From NCBI RefSeq assembly GCF_050003625.1, contig NC_134398.1:78958003-79022002 (forward strand): a stretch of 64,000 nt of DNA, given 5' to 3'. The notes under the pieces are model-generated. The model was not told the origin of the DNA, ran no database searches, and was given only the letters and a program-made list of their open reading frames with translations. Numbering within the stretch: position 1 is the first letter of the stretch; each line of letters starts with the position of its first letter. The position numbers and the translations under genes are program-made. Positions 1 through 10,399 of the stretch are shown here, piece by piece. This stretch comes from Haematobia irritans. Its lineage: Eukaryota > Arthropoda > Insecta > Diptera > Muscidae.

Positions 1-800
1 GGCCTCTCCCCAGTAGTTTAGACTCAGTCCTTGCCATGTACTCATATCATAGTTCTTCCAGATTCAACAGTAATTGTCATGTCCCGTTCAGCTCGTCCGT
101 TATTTTCGGGCGTGTATGGGATTGACCTTTGATGTATTATCTTATGTTTTCTTAAAATAGCACATACCTCTTTATTGCAATACTCCATACCATTATCAGA
201 TCATAAAGTCTTAACCTTTTTACCAGTTTCAGCTTCAACTTGATCAATATACTGGTTAAAGGCATCTGGTTCTTCTGAGTTTGCCTTTACACAGAAAACA
301 TGTCGATAATTAGAATAATCGTCTCGGAACAAAACCATAAAGCGTGAGCCTCCAAAAGATGCGTCTTGCATTGGACCACACAAATCAGCATGAACAAGCC
401 TTCCAATATCTTCCGCTCTTTTGAACTTTCTGTAAATGGAATTTTGTGTTGCTTGCCCTTCGTGCAGGCCTAACAGAAGAAATAGTATTTTGAGTACTTA
501 ATGTTTTGACGCTCCAATGCCACTCTTACATGCATTTTATTTTGTTGGCCCATTCTTCCATGCCATACTTGTAAAGATACGTTTTTAACGACCACCATTC
601 CTTCTCCTGATGTGTTTTCGGTAACCTTCAGAACTAATTTGAAAAGCTTGGAACCCTCTCGAACATCTTTGAGGAAAAATCTCACCATTTCTCTTAAACA
701 CACATGCGTATGCTTCGGCCTCCATGACAATGAGCATAGTCCACATCATTGCAGATCTTTCACAATTCATATTATGAAGCTTTGGCTCCTCTCCCATTGA
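1..800 (-). mobile_element. Copia/Ty1-type retrotransposon pol remnant (GAG-pre-integrase and integrase core)
   Basis: Reading the minus strand from about 800 down to 1, a decayed Copia-type Pol is recognisable. First comes a GAG-pre-integrase stretch at about 470-620, with VWHGRMGQQN in place of the usual WHxRLGHxN. Next is the start of the integrase core at about 200-400, with VHADLCGPM and SFGGSRFMVLFRDDYSNYRH. At 60-195 follow SDNGMEY and then TPENNGRAERDM, the second aspartate and the glutamate of the DDE core. Pieces lie in different frames. An in-frame TGA separates KVKTL from SDNG, so the copy is dead. The zinc-binding H-C-C part is degraded. The element continues past the left edge; no LTR is seen. 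Family assignment rests on motif order and is firm; the lineage is not. Confidence 0.85.
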
Positions 801-1330
801 AACGACTAACGCCTTTTGAGCCTTTGCATCCGCAATAGGCCAATCATCCTAATCTTTACCGGCTTGCTCTTACTTTTGACTAGCTCCACTTACAATATTC
901 CAAAGATTTCATGTATACCAACAGAAAATAAAGGCATGCTACGTTTCAAAAATATTTAAAAACAACAAGTAGAATATTGAAGAGTGAATAATTGGTAATA
1001 AACTGATTCTTAACATAAGGACATACCGGAAAAAAAGTTGCAAGCAAAATGTTCCTTTAAAATCGTAGAACGATTAAAAATAATCGATAACTGTAGCAAA
1101 AATAGTGATTTCCTCCATAATACCCAAATATAAAAATGCCTATAATCAGTCGAAACCAACAAGCAAAATATAAAAACCTTGCTATTGACTATAAATGTTG
1201 CAAATTGCGTAAAGTATGCTTTATGAAAAACAAATAAAACAAATATGATAAAGTATAGTCAGACTAATCAGTGCTTACATCCATCAGATATGGTTTTAGG
1301 TAATGGAAACGAACTGATTTCAACCTAAAA
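801..1330. other. AT-rich spacer, nothing recognised
   Basis: No ORF, RNA or repeat end that I can name. The sequence is AT-rich and may include decayed Copia sequence near 801-880. Confidence 0.5.
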
Positions 1331-1955
1331 GTACCGAAAAACAGTCCGTTTACGTGCCGCTTTTGCGTTACGAAAACGAACTGAGTTTTCTGAATGGGTA
1401 CGGACTGCATTAACTGTTTTTGAATGCTCCTATGTTACATAGGTATTCCAAAATTACTTAAATTCTAATTTTATTCAAATTTAAATAATTTCTTAGGTGT
1501 ATTGGCGCTCAAAGATTATTTAGATGAAGAGTACTATTCTCATTTTTTGTTATTGGTATGTGCAGTCCATATCCTTTGCCATCCAGAAGAATTCCACACC
1601 AATAACAACTGTGCTTCCGCACTCCTCACAGAATTTGTGGAACAATTCCGGAGTTATGTGAAATCATTGATAATAAATGTAACAATATTTATTGAGTATA
1701 AAAAAAGTTTATATTATTTTGATAGGAAAATTTAGTACGGAAACTGCACGTTTAGGAGATACAAAAACGTACCGCCTCAGCGATACGTAAACGTGCCGCT
1801 TTAGTCTTACGTAAACGTGCTACTTTAGTTTACCCTTGGCGTATTACCAATACATTCAAAGACTACTTTTTTTGTCTAATTCTCTTATTCCGATCTTAAC
1901 GTTTACGGCTCAATTATGTATCGCAAAAGCGGAACGTTTTCGTAGTCTTGTATGA
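1331..1955 (+). repeat. Arm A of a dispersed inverted pair: unclassified transposon copy with a coding exon
   Basis: This stretch matches 13013-13905 in reverse complement over several blocks: 1375-1412, 1498-1735, 1749-1804 and 1849-1955. Inside it 1498-1735 is an open exon preceded by TTTCTTAG, a plausible 3' splice site. It codes for about 78 residues beginning LALKDYLDEEYYSHFLLL and containing LLTEFVEQFRSYVKS. That pattern resembles C-terminal parts of transposase-like proteins common in insect genomes, but I cannot name the superfamily. Around the exon a motif of the form ACGTAAACGTGCCGCTTTAG occurs about five times (1331, 1762, 1783, 1808, and reversed at 1922), which looks like a sub-terminal binding-site array. 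The exon is a fragment with no upstream coding part here. Confidence 0.6.
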
Positions 1956-2139
1956 CTAAACGACTTCGCGAGCGGTTCGTTTTCTTGCCGTTTTTCTTAG
2001 AGAGTTGTACCGAAGCTGACAAATTGGAGAGTTCAATTGAATGCAAAGAATTAGTACATATAATGATACTTGGCAAGGAAATATATGACAATTTTTTTTT
2101 TATATGTTGGCATTTTAAAGTAGCATCGGAGTGAGCGTT

Positions 2140-3590
2140 TCAATCTTTCTGACTGTTCAAGCCATTGTGCAATGGCAGCTTAAGTAAACGGACTGTATTT
2201 TAGTGACTCTCGTCGCCCTATCTGCATGAACATAAATTTATTTATTTTATTGTGTTTGTTTCCTACCCGATATGCCTTTGAACATCTCAACTCGTTATCC
2301 TTCCTACTCATTATAGTTTGTAGTTATAATGGACCAGTCAACAAACATAGTCCAAAAGCTGAGGAAGCTCCATAAGCCAGAGGCTTGGTTATAGCAAACT
2401 CATAACCGCAAAAATCGTAGTGGCGCAGACATAAGAACCTATCGGCTAACATCAGCCAGTCCACGAGCATCTTCTAGACCATCAGACAATGTCGGCCAAG
2501 TGAAGGAGAACCAAGGTAACCATAAATGAGTTCACACAAATATGCAGATGTGTAAGACTATTCCGGCGACAATGGCTATGCCGAATATGATGCTGGGGAT
2601 GAGGCGAGCCTATCTGCAGCTGATCTTTACCAACAATGCAAGGTTAAGGAAAGCAAACAATAGATGGAGACATTCCTGCACGTGTGTATATGTGCTTCCA
2701 ATGGTCTTTTTGTTGTCGAAATGATGGCAATAATGATGAGCGGCAGCAGCACACTTTTGCTAAGCGAATTGTGCCACCTATTCAAATATTTACAACCTCC
2801 GCAGTGGCGATAACAGTGTCAGGTTACCTGCTGCAGGTTCTACTCTAGGGTCGTAGAAGAAAGCATCACACCAATGTAGCAGTGTGGATGCGGATGTTGG
2901 CGCGTGTGTCAGCCAGGAAGCCTGCTGGTTATTCAAATGTTGCTCATTTTTATCGTTTATCAAGATAACTAAATTACAAAAGCGCAGGAATAATAAGACA
3001 AGAAACTCAGTCTAACTATGGCTACAAAATGCTGCCGCATTCTGCCCCATTCATTCTCGATTTCGTTTCATTCACAAGGAGCAAACATGAGAAACCGTCT
3101 TTGAAGGAATCTACTCAATAGCGACTATTTACCGCAATCAACACTGCAGGCGTAATGTGATTATTCGAGTTATTTTATTTATTTTTGTTCTGTTCGGATA
3201 AATATATTTTATAAGCTACCACGTGGGGATGGCATAAAAGTTCCATGGCGGAGAAGTCTAAGCCAAATGATCATAATTCATGCATATTCACTATAATCAC
3301 GTAAGAGAAACGAACAATTCTACACCCAGAAGATGAATGTGATCACCACAAACATATTACAAGATCATAATGTTACTGTTTCACATACAGTCAGCAAAAA
3401 AAGTTGTACACCAATCAATTTGAAATAAATTTTGAAAAGATATGAAAAATATGAAGTAAATATATATGTATTATACCTTAAATTGAAGCTTGAGATCCGG
3501 GAACAAAAACAACAAAAAAACTTAAACTCAACTCTCTTAGCAAAAAAAAATATTAATAATAATAACTTCTACACTAAAAGCTAAATAAAA
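2140..3590. other. Unassigned intergenic DNA
   Basis: Only short, non-homologous-looking ORFs (for example 2542-2724). I see no recognisable element ends, RNA gene or repeat. Confidence 0.5.
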
Positions 3591-3594
3591 ATGA

Positions 3595-3835
3595 CCCAGC
3601 AAAAACTGGGTAAGCACTAGTGATTCTTCCAGTAATACCGGCAATCAAAAACTTACTACTTGTAGTATTACCTAGGATTTAAAAATAATAACTTACCTGT
3701 GTAGACCAAAAGTGATTCCTTTTATTACTACCAGTAATCAAAATCATACCTTCAGGTCCGGATTCGAATCCTGCTGAGACTCTATTTTTAAATTTATTTT
3801 GTTGTTTTTTTTTATTCGTATTAAATATTAATTAA
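3595..3835. repeat. SINE-like segments with a CCCAGCAAAAA end and a tRNA-like B box
   Basis: 3595 begins CCCAGCAAAAACTGGG, which in reverse is the TTTTTGCTGGG end shared with the units ending at 5815 and 8791. At about 3767-3783 GGTCCGGATTCGAATCC matches an RNA polymerase III B box and is followed by a T-rich run, as in the 8360 copy. No convincing A box or cloverleaf is visible, so this is a decayed or composite SINE-like piece. Confidence 0.4.
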
Positions 3836-4040
3836 TTACATTTTTGTTGAAATTTTGCTTTTTTATTGGCATTTCTTTAAATAGAATAACCTCTACAGTG
3901 ATAGTGGGCACCGTTAATAGTAGCGAAAATTACATTTCAGAAAAAAATTGCAACATATTAATTGATAATGCCAATAAAATATATCCTTTTTTTCTTAAGT
4001 TGTATAGTACATCATTTATATTGCAAAATTACATCATTGA
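3836..4040. other. AT-rich sequence, nothing recognised
   Basis: A 66-codon open frame at 3844-4044 has no recognisable similarity and is probably chance in AT-rich DNA. Confidence 0.4.
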
Positions 4041-4045
4041 ATAAA

Positions 4046-4125
4046 TCCATGCCGTGGAGAAGGGCATAGTGTGTTGGATTACAAAACAACAGGTCTGAGT
4101 TCGATTTCTCCTGGCGTCATAGAGA
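4046..4125 (+). repeat. tRNA-like segment (weak B box)
   Basis: GGTCTGAGTTCGATTTCTCC at about 4101-4120 resembles a degenerate B box, about 50 bases after GGAGAAGGGCATAGTG, which might be a remnant A box. The T stem does not pair, so this is not a functional tRNA. Confidence 0.3.
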
Positions 4126-4518
4126 TTTTCAAAGTACAAATAACATATATTATTAAAACATGTATTTTATTGAAAAAAAAAAAATTGCCTATATAAATAA
4201 ATAAAATTGTAATTTAAAAGGAAGGTAAGCAGTTCTACTTTTAAAGTAAAAGGTTTACTACATATATGTAAGATTTGCTCAATAAAATTATTCCATATAA
4301 GAAATCAATTCAGTTATTTTTTTTTATTCTAATTTCTACGAAAATCTATGCGAAGTTCAACTTTCATCACAATGAGTTCAATTTAACTTAAAGAAGGTTC
4401 ACTGTTTTCTTGGTGGGTACGAAGGAGTTGTTACCATATTTGACGCAGGCATACTTGTACTTATACCTGGTAATTGGAGTTTTTGCTGGGGAACACTGAA
4501 TATTACAAATTTTTAATA

Positions 4519-5527
4519 ACAGGTTGGCTGATAAGTCCCCGGTCTGACACATAGATGGCGTCGCTAGTATTAAATGCATATTATTTTTATATAGTACCAA
4601 CCTTCAAATGATTCGTGTCAAAATTTGACGTGGTTACCGACGAAAACATCAAAAAAATCTACAAAATGATTTTGAATGACCGTAAAATGAAGTTGATCGA
4701 GATAGCAGAGGCCATAAAGATATCAAAGGAACGTGTTGGTCATATCATTCATCAAAATTTGGATATGCGGAAGCTCTGTGCAAAATGGGTGTCGCGCGAG
4801 CTCACATTTGACCAAAACCAACAACGTGTTGATGATTCTGAGCGGTGTTTGCAGCTGTTAACTCGTAATACACCCGAGTTTTTTGTCGATATGTGACAAT
4901 GGATGAAACATGGCTCCATCCCTACACTCCTGAGTCCAATCGACAGTCGGTTGAGTGGACAGCGACCGGAGAACCCTCTCCGAAGCGTGGAAAGACTCAA
5001 AAGTCCGCTGACAAAGTAATGGCCTCTATTTTGGGATGCGCATGGAATAATTTTTATCGATTATCTTGAGAAGGGAAAAACCATCAACAGTGAGGTTTGA
5101 GAGTTTGAAGGTCGAAATCGCGGCAAAACGGCCCCATATGAAGAAGAAAAAAGTGTTGTTCCACCAAGACAACGCACCGTACCACAAGTCAATGAAAACG
5201 ATGGCAAAAATTCATGAATTGGGCTTCGAATTGCTTCCCCACCCACCGTATTCTTCAGATCTGGATCCCAGTGACTTTATCTTGTTCTCAGACCTCAAAA
5301 GAATGCTCGCAGCGAAAAAATTTGGCTGCAATGAAGAGGTGATCCACGAAACTGTGGCTTATTTTGAGGTAAAACCGAAGGAGTACTACCAAAATGGTAT
5401 CAAAAAATTGGAAGGTCGTTATAATCGTTGTATCGCTCTTGAAGGGAACTATGTTGAATAATAAAAACGAATTTTGACAAAAACATGTGTTTTCTTTGTT
5501 AGACCGGGGACTTATCAGCCAACCTGT
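4519..5527 (+). mobile_element. Irritans-group mariner element (Tc1/mariner superfamily), internally deleted
   Basis: Both ends carry the irritans-mariner terminal inverted repeat, ACAGGTTGGCTGATAAGTCC reading in from each side (4519 onward, and the reverse complement ending at 5527). TA dinucleotides flank both ends (4517-4518 and 5528-5529), the expected target duplication. The copy is 1009 bp, roughly 250-300 bp shorter than full-length irritans mariners. The missing part is the 5' coding region, where the first helix-turn-helix should be. A cut-and-paste element, now unable to make transposase. Confidence 0.95.
4618..5460 (+). pseudogene. Mariner transposase pseudogene, irritans group
   Basis: The transposase of the flanking element cut and pasted DNA at TA sites. 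Visible pieces are: VVTDENIKKIYKMILNDRK (part of the second DNA-binding helix region) at 4630 onward; ELTFDQNQQRVDDSERCL; then, after a frame break near 4890, TMDETW with the first catalytic aspartate (about 4898); after another break near 5030-5090, FHQDNAPYHKS with the second (about 5157); and YSSDLDPSDF with the third, giving the mariner D,D34D spacing. The protein is missing most of its N terminus and has at least two frameshifts plus internal stops. It reads to the natural end, EGNYVE, at 5460. The remaining frame from 5066 is only its C-terminal third. Confidence 0.93.
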
Positions 5528-5529
5528 TA

Positions 5530-5810
5530 TTTTATTGGTAGCCCTAAGAGTTTTCTACTTCCGTCAAATCTTCGGGATACATGGATCTCACATGTATCCA
5601 AAAGGACGTTTTTGAGAGTTTCTTCTGTTTCTGTTTGGACATAGTTGCCGCATCAATTTAAGTATGTGATTGTCACGAAAACCATGTATTTTGTCTTTGT
5701 AAAAATAATTTTCGAGAGGAGAAAAATATATGTTGGCAATAAGCATTTAAATGGTTCTCAAATGCCTCAAACATGTTCTATTATTTAAATGATCGAATTT
5801 GAGACAGTTA
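5530..5810. other. Mariner 3' flank, nothing recognised
   Basis: AT-rich sequence without recognisable coding or repeat structure. Confidence 0.4.
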
Positions 5811-5814
5811 CATG

Positions 5815-6190
5815 CCCAGCAAAAAAAGAGCTTCCAAAAAAGTAGTTTGGATCCCCAATCTGTGATCCGGAAGTAGTGCAAACTTGGATCATCTCCAATG
5901 AATTTTACATGGGCTTGTCATAGGACGGAAGTACTCCCTTTTTGGATCCTTTGCATTGCTTTAGAAGTTGTGCCCTGGAAGTTAATTTGAATGAAGAAAT
6001 TTAAAAAAATTAAAAAAAAATGTTTCAACCCATTTCACTTTTTTTATCCATATGTTTTATTACACAATTATTTTCCTATTATCTAATTTTTACATTTTGA
6101 AAAACTTTTTCGCTCCGACCAGGGGTTGAACCTGGGTTTGCTGGCACCATAACAGAACGCCTTAGCATACTCGGCCACAAACGCCATTGA
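5815..6190 (-). repeat. tRNA-headed SINE-like element (minus)
   Basis: On the minus strand a tRNA-like head (6186-6113) is followed by a T-rich spacer (about 6000-6110). A body with two TACTTCCG-type blocks and GGATCC segments follows, ending in TTTTTTTGCTGGG at 5815. The same 3' end and the same head-plus-T-run order occur at 8322-8791, so both belong to one SINE-like family. The layout (pol III promoter head, unrelated body) is that of a SINE. A target duplication was not found. Confidence 0.5.
6113..6186 (-). tRNA. tRNA(Ser/Leu)-like SINE head, not a functional tRNA
   Basis: The minus strand contains TGGCCGAGTATGCTAAGGCG, very close to the A-box/D-arm of class II tRNAs. About 30 bases later a T arm follows with a perfect 5-bp stem, CCAGG-TTCAACC-CCTGG. 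The acceptor ends do not pair (GGCGTTT against TCGGAGCG). It is therefore best read as the internal promoter of the SINE-like unit at 5815-6190, not a tRNA gene. Confidence 0.45.
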
Positions 6191-6264
6191 ACATAAAGCG
6201 TCGAAAGGTCAATTCAAATGTTTGTGATATAATCGTAATACGACACCAAGGAATAACATTCTAA

Positions 6265-6395
6265 TTGCTTCTCGAGATGTTCTTTATTAATATGAACGAA
6301 AAAATAAGAAACGCAGGTTCAAATCTCATCAGCGGCAATTTTTTTTTATCAAATATTTTTCTAAAGAATTATTTTTTTATGTCATGCATCGTTTT
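6265..6395 (+). repeat. Truncated tRNA-like SINE head
   Basis: GCAGGTTCAAATCTCATC at about 6315-6332 is a B-box-like sequence followed by a T run, as in the other SINE-like heads. It is cut off by the element starting at 6396. Confidence 0.35.
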
Positions 6396-6589
6396 TATAC
6401 CCTCCATCATAGGATGGGGGTATATTAACTTTGTCATTCCGTTTGTAACACATCGAAATATTGCTCTAAGACCCCATAAAGTATATATATTCTGGGTCGT
6501 GGTGAAATTCTGAGTCGATCTAAGCATGTCCGTCCGTCCGTCCGTCTGTTGAAATCACGCTAACTTCCGAACGAAACAAGCTATCGACT

Positions 6590-7565
6590 TGAAACTTGGC
6601 ACAAGTAGTTGTTATCGATGTAGGTCGGATGGTATTGAAAATGGGCCATATCGGTCCACTTTTACGTATAGCCCCCATATAAAGGGACCCTCAGATTTGG
6701 CTTGTGGAGCCTCTAACAGAAGCATATTTCATCCGATCCGGCTGAAATTTGGTACATGGTGTTGGTATATGGTCTCTAACAACCATGCTAAAATTGGTCC
6801 ACATCGGTCCATAATTATATATAGCCCCCATATAAATCGATCCCCAGATTTGGCTTGCGGAGCCTAAAAGAGAAGCAAATTTCATCCGATCCGGCTGAAA
6901 TTTGGTACATGGTGTTAGTATATGGTCTCTAACAACCATGCAAAAATTGGTCCACATCGGTCCATAATTATATATAGCCCCCATATAAACCGATCCCCAG
7001 ATTTGGCTTGCGGAGCCTCAAAGAGAGGCATAATTCATCCGATCCGGCTGAAATTTGGTACATGGTGTTGGTATATGGTCTCTAACAATCATGCAAAAAT
7101 TGGTCCACATCGGTCCATAATTATATATAGCCCCCATATAAACCGATCCCCAGATTTGGCTTGCGGAGCCTCAAAGAGAAGCAAATTTCATCCGATCCGG
7201 CTGAAATTCGGTACATGATGTTGGTATATGGTCTCTAACAACCATGCAAAAATTGGTCCACATCGGTCCATAATTATATATAGACCCATATAAACCGATC
7301 TCCAGATTAGGCTTGCGAAGCCTCAAAGAGAAGCAAATTTCATCCAATCCGGTTGTAATTTGGAATTAACAAGCGTGCCAGGATTGGTCCATATCGGTCC
7401 ATAATTATATATAGCCCCCATATAAAACGTTCTCCAGATTTGACCTCCGGAGCCTCTTGGAGGAGCAAAATTCATCCGATCTGGTTCAAATTGGGAACGT
7501 GTGTTAGTATATGGTCGCTAACAACCATACCAAAATTGGTCCAATCACAGAAAAATTGGTCCATA
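6590..7565 (+). repeat. 153-bp tandem repeat block
   Basis: The landmark ATCCGATCCGGCTGAAATTT starts at 6731, 6884, 7037 and 7190 (exact period 153), then in weaker form at 7342 and 7474. Each unit also contains ATCGGTCCATAATTATATAT and AGCCCCCATATAAACCGATC. Because 153 is a multiple of three, open frames run through several units on both strands (for example 6589-6867, 6922-7218, 6691-6984); I regard these as non-coding. Confidence 0.95.
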
Positions 7566-7599
7566 TCGGTTCATAATCATGGTTGCCACTAGAGCCAAA

Positions 7600-7978
7600 A
7601 ATAGTCTATCAAAATTTTATTTCTATAGAAAATTTTGTCAAAATTTTATTTCTATAGAAAATTTTGTCAAAATTTTATTTCTATAGAAAATTTTGTCAAA
7701 ATTTTATTTCTATAGAAAATTATGTCAAAATTTTATTTCTAGAGAAAATTTTGTTAAAATTTTATTCGGTTCATAATAAAATTTTCATCATTGTCAAAAT
7801 TTTATTTCTATAGAAAATTTTGTTCAAATTTTATTCGGTTCATAATCATGGTTGCCACTCGAGCCAAATATAATCTACCAAGATTTTATTTCTATAGAAA
7901 ATTTTGTCAAAAGTTTATTTCTATAGAAAATTTTGTGAAAATTTTATTTCTATAGAAAATTTTGTTAAAATTTTATCT
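7600..7978 (+). repeat. AT minisatellite, about 29-bp unit, in a higher-order pair
   Basis: Tandem copies of AAAATTTTATTTCTATAG plus AAAATTTTGTC (29 bp). The leader GGTTCATAATCATGGTTGCC occurs at 7567 and again at 7839, so the whole minisatellite is doubled with a period of about 272 bp. A diverged copy of the same unit occurs at 61245-61500. Confidence 0.9.
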
Positions 7979-8321
7979 CTTTACTTTGTCAAACTGATTT
8001 ATATACGTATTGGATCGATCTTTTTGATTTAATATATACCACATATGGACTTAGATACAATTTAGAAGATGGTGTTAGGAGGTTTTAAGATACCTTGCCA
8101 TCGGCAAGCGTTACCGCAACTTAAGTAATTCGATTGTGGATGGCAGTGTTTAGATGAAGTTTCTACGCAATCCATGATGGAGGGTACATAAGCTTCGGCC
8201 TGGCAGAACTTACGGCCGTTTATACTTGTTATTTTTGATTTTCGGCATATATTTTCGTATATTTTTCCCATTAAAAATCAACAAAAAAATTAAAAATTAT
8301 CGTAATTTGCAAAACCTTCTC

Positions 8322-8791
8322 AAAAGAACTTCCATGGAAGCGAAAAAGTCAAATGGCACAGGTTCAAATCCCAGCGGGTATGAAATTTATTTTTTTTTTA
8401 TTATTTTTTTACTTTTTTTATTAATTTCTATTTTTTAGTTTTTTTATTAGTTTTCTATTTTTTTGTAAAATTTAATTGTACAAAATTTGCACTTAAAATA
8501 GCCTGATTGCGTTCTTTCTAATACTTGTCCACAAGGACTGCATCGGAAGTAGAAAAAAATCATCGGGGGATCCCAAGATGCGCTTTAGAAGAAATGTTTG
8601 TGCACTTGTCCAAAAGGACTGCATCAGAAGTGGAAAAAAAATATTGGGGGATCCCACGATGCGCTTTAAAAGAAATGTTTGTGGACTTGTCCAAAAGGAC
8701 TGCATCGGAAGTTGAAAAAAACTCGATGGGGGATTCTGGGCTGGGCTTTATAAAAAATGTTTGTGGAACAACTTCCAATTTTGTTGCTGGG
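8322..8791 (+). repeat. SINE-like element with tRNA B box and three 81-bp repeats
   Basis: CAGGTTCAAATCCCAGC at 8361-8377 is a good B box and is followed by a long T run, as in the other SINE-like units. The body contains three 81-bp tandem units: AAGGACTGCATC at 8533, 8614 and 8695, each with GGGGGATCCCA and GATGCGCTTTA. The element ends TTTGTTGCTGGG at 8791, matching 5815 and 3595. The 81-bp period is a multiple of three, which explains the open frames 8525-8899 and 8493-8778. Confidence 0.6.
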
Positions 8792-8799
8792 TGGTCGGG

Positions 8800-10225
8800 A
8801 AAATCATGTACCTGGCCATTAAATTTTTTACTTTTTCAGGGAAAGAAGTATTTTTATAGGTTTCGTATAGACATATACATTGTTTTCGTGACCATTTAAT
8901 TTTTTGCAGCGAAAAGAATTTTATAATAACATTGAGCGCGTCAGTCGCGTGTTGATTGTTTCTTGGAATGGACGGAGAATACGGACTGTGTTTTGTGTTA
9001 ATTTATTTATTCAGAAGAGGCACGTGGTTTTATGTGAACACAAAAAGAAGGAAAGTGAAGTGAAAAAAATTTGGTTTTTGTTCTGCATTTTGCTATACGA
9101 GTATAGTATAATTTATTTTTATTTGCAGTTACATGATGTCTGCGTTTGTACATTTGATGGGCACGACGTAAATATGGAATGATTACATATTGTTGAAATT
9201 GAACCAAAATAGAGTGTGTAAAATTAAGTGATGTTTGCCTGCAAGACATTATGTTATAATTACAAATAAACAATGAATTAGTTTATAAATAAATAAAAAC
9301 AAATAAATAAAGTTAATTTTGTGTTTAGTTTTCTCAAGTGGCGTCCTTTTTCGACGACGAAAAAAGTTTTTTTCATAAAGATCAAAACATTTTAGGTTGT
9401 GACCATGTTATTTTAACTGGATGAAAAACATTTTTGACATGCCATAACATTTTAGATCGTGACCATTGTCTATTGATTCACACTAAATTATTTTTATCAT
9501 ACAGAACCATGTTCACTGAGCAAACGTGGTTGCAGGTGAAAATGTTACATGGTCGCCGCAAAAATAGCTCTTATCATATTATTTTGCTCTTCGAATATTG
9601 ATTGTCACAATCAATCATGTTTCTTCTCTGCGTGCGGGCTCTGCGGAGAGTAAGGTAATACTTTTTTGGTGTTGTATAGCAAGTATGTTATTCTTTAACA
9701 ATATGGGACGAATGTTTGGGATCATTGGAAAAACACAAATCCATCTTCGAGATCCATTTTTCGGGAATATTCGCCAAAATATTCTTCAGAATATTTACCA
9801 TAAATTATCTCCTTTGTGATATTTCCTTCTAAAAATATGAGGTTTCATACGCCATTTGTATGCCGTCACATTCCCACGTATGTGGGAACATTTCTATATA
9901 TGGAACAGCATGAGAATATATCGGCACCAGTATTGTGAACTATTCAGAAAAACATATATAAATGGGGGAAATTTTAGATAAATGAAGCATAAAAATGTTT
10001 CTTTAACAAGTGCAAAATATAATTATGACTATTAAACTTTCTTGAATTTGTCGAAAAATGCATTTAAAATAAAAAGACTGAAAAACAAAACCAACGGAGA
10101 AACATATTTACCTAGTTTTGTGAAATCATCGTGACCTCTGCGTTTGTAATACAGTTTAATTAGCATTTTCTAAAATTAGCCAACATTTTCCTTTCTTGTA
10201 GGTTCAATGGTTTTTGTGTTGACCA
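8800..10225. other. Unassigned AT-rich DNA
   Basis: Short ORFs (8904-9182, 9598-9819) show nothing recognisable. A short motif AACATTTTAG followed by GTGACCAT repeats at about 9388 and 9447, and TTGATTGTCACAATCAA at 9599-9615 is a small palindrome. Both suggest a decayed MITE, but I cannot define ends. Confidence 0.4.
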
Positions 10226-10227
10226 CG

Positions 10228-10333
10228 ACCCAGAAAATATATACTTGATTGGGTCTTAGACCAATATTTCGATGTGTTACAAACGGAATGACAAAGTTAA
10301 TACATCCCTCATCCTACGGTGGAGGGTATAAAA
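10228..10333 (-). repeat. 5' end of a 153-bp-repeat element, truncated
   Basis: The reverse complement gives TATACCCTCC at 10331, followed by AACTTTGTCATTCCGTTTGT and GGGTCGTGGTC, the first ~105 bp of the element seen in full at 6396. The rest is missing. Confidence 0.85.
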
Positions 10334-10399
10334 ATTGTGTTGCAAACTCGTGAAAGGACGGTAATAAAATGAAACGGAAACGTTAACGAAAAATCAAAA

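Larger units (their letters stand above)
6396..8230 (+). mobile_element. Non-autonomous element with 153-bp central tandem repeats (Helentron/DINE-like layout), complete copy
   Basis: The 5' end (6396-6424) is a near-perfect palindrome, TATACCCTCC ... GGGGGTATA. The 3' end is GGAGGGTACATAAG followed by a short hairpin (CGGCC ... GGCCG, 8206-8219) and TATACTTGTT. The sequence 6398-6412 reappears inverted at 8172-8186 (14 of 15), forming a sub-terminal inverted repeat. Between lie a conserved 180-bp 5' region rich in CCGTCCGT, then 153-bp tandem repeats, then a 29-bp AT minisatellite. No protein is encoded. This order (inverted sub-terminal repeat, ~150-bp repeats, 3' hairpin) is the one known for DINE-1/Helentron-derived elements; that classification is an inference. 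Partial copies occur at 10228, 12949, 24533, 25896, 33830 and 49197, and a full one at 18140. Confidence 0.8.

Noticed and set aside
6113..6186. Functional tRNA gene
   Set aside because: The T arm is perfect but the acceptor stem does not pair, and the segment heads a SINE-like repeat.
6589..7218. Long ORFs on both strands in the 153-bp repeats
   Set aside because: They repeat the same peptide with each unit because the period is a multiple of three. No family features, and both strands are equally open.
7600..7978. CRISPR-like array
   Set aside because: Units are contiguous AT minisatellite repeats without unique spacers, in a eukaryotic genome.
8493..8899. Overlapping ORFs at 8.5-8.9 kb on both strands
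   Set aside because: They are products of the 81-bp tandem repeat (27 codons) in a SINE-like body.
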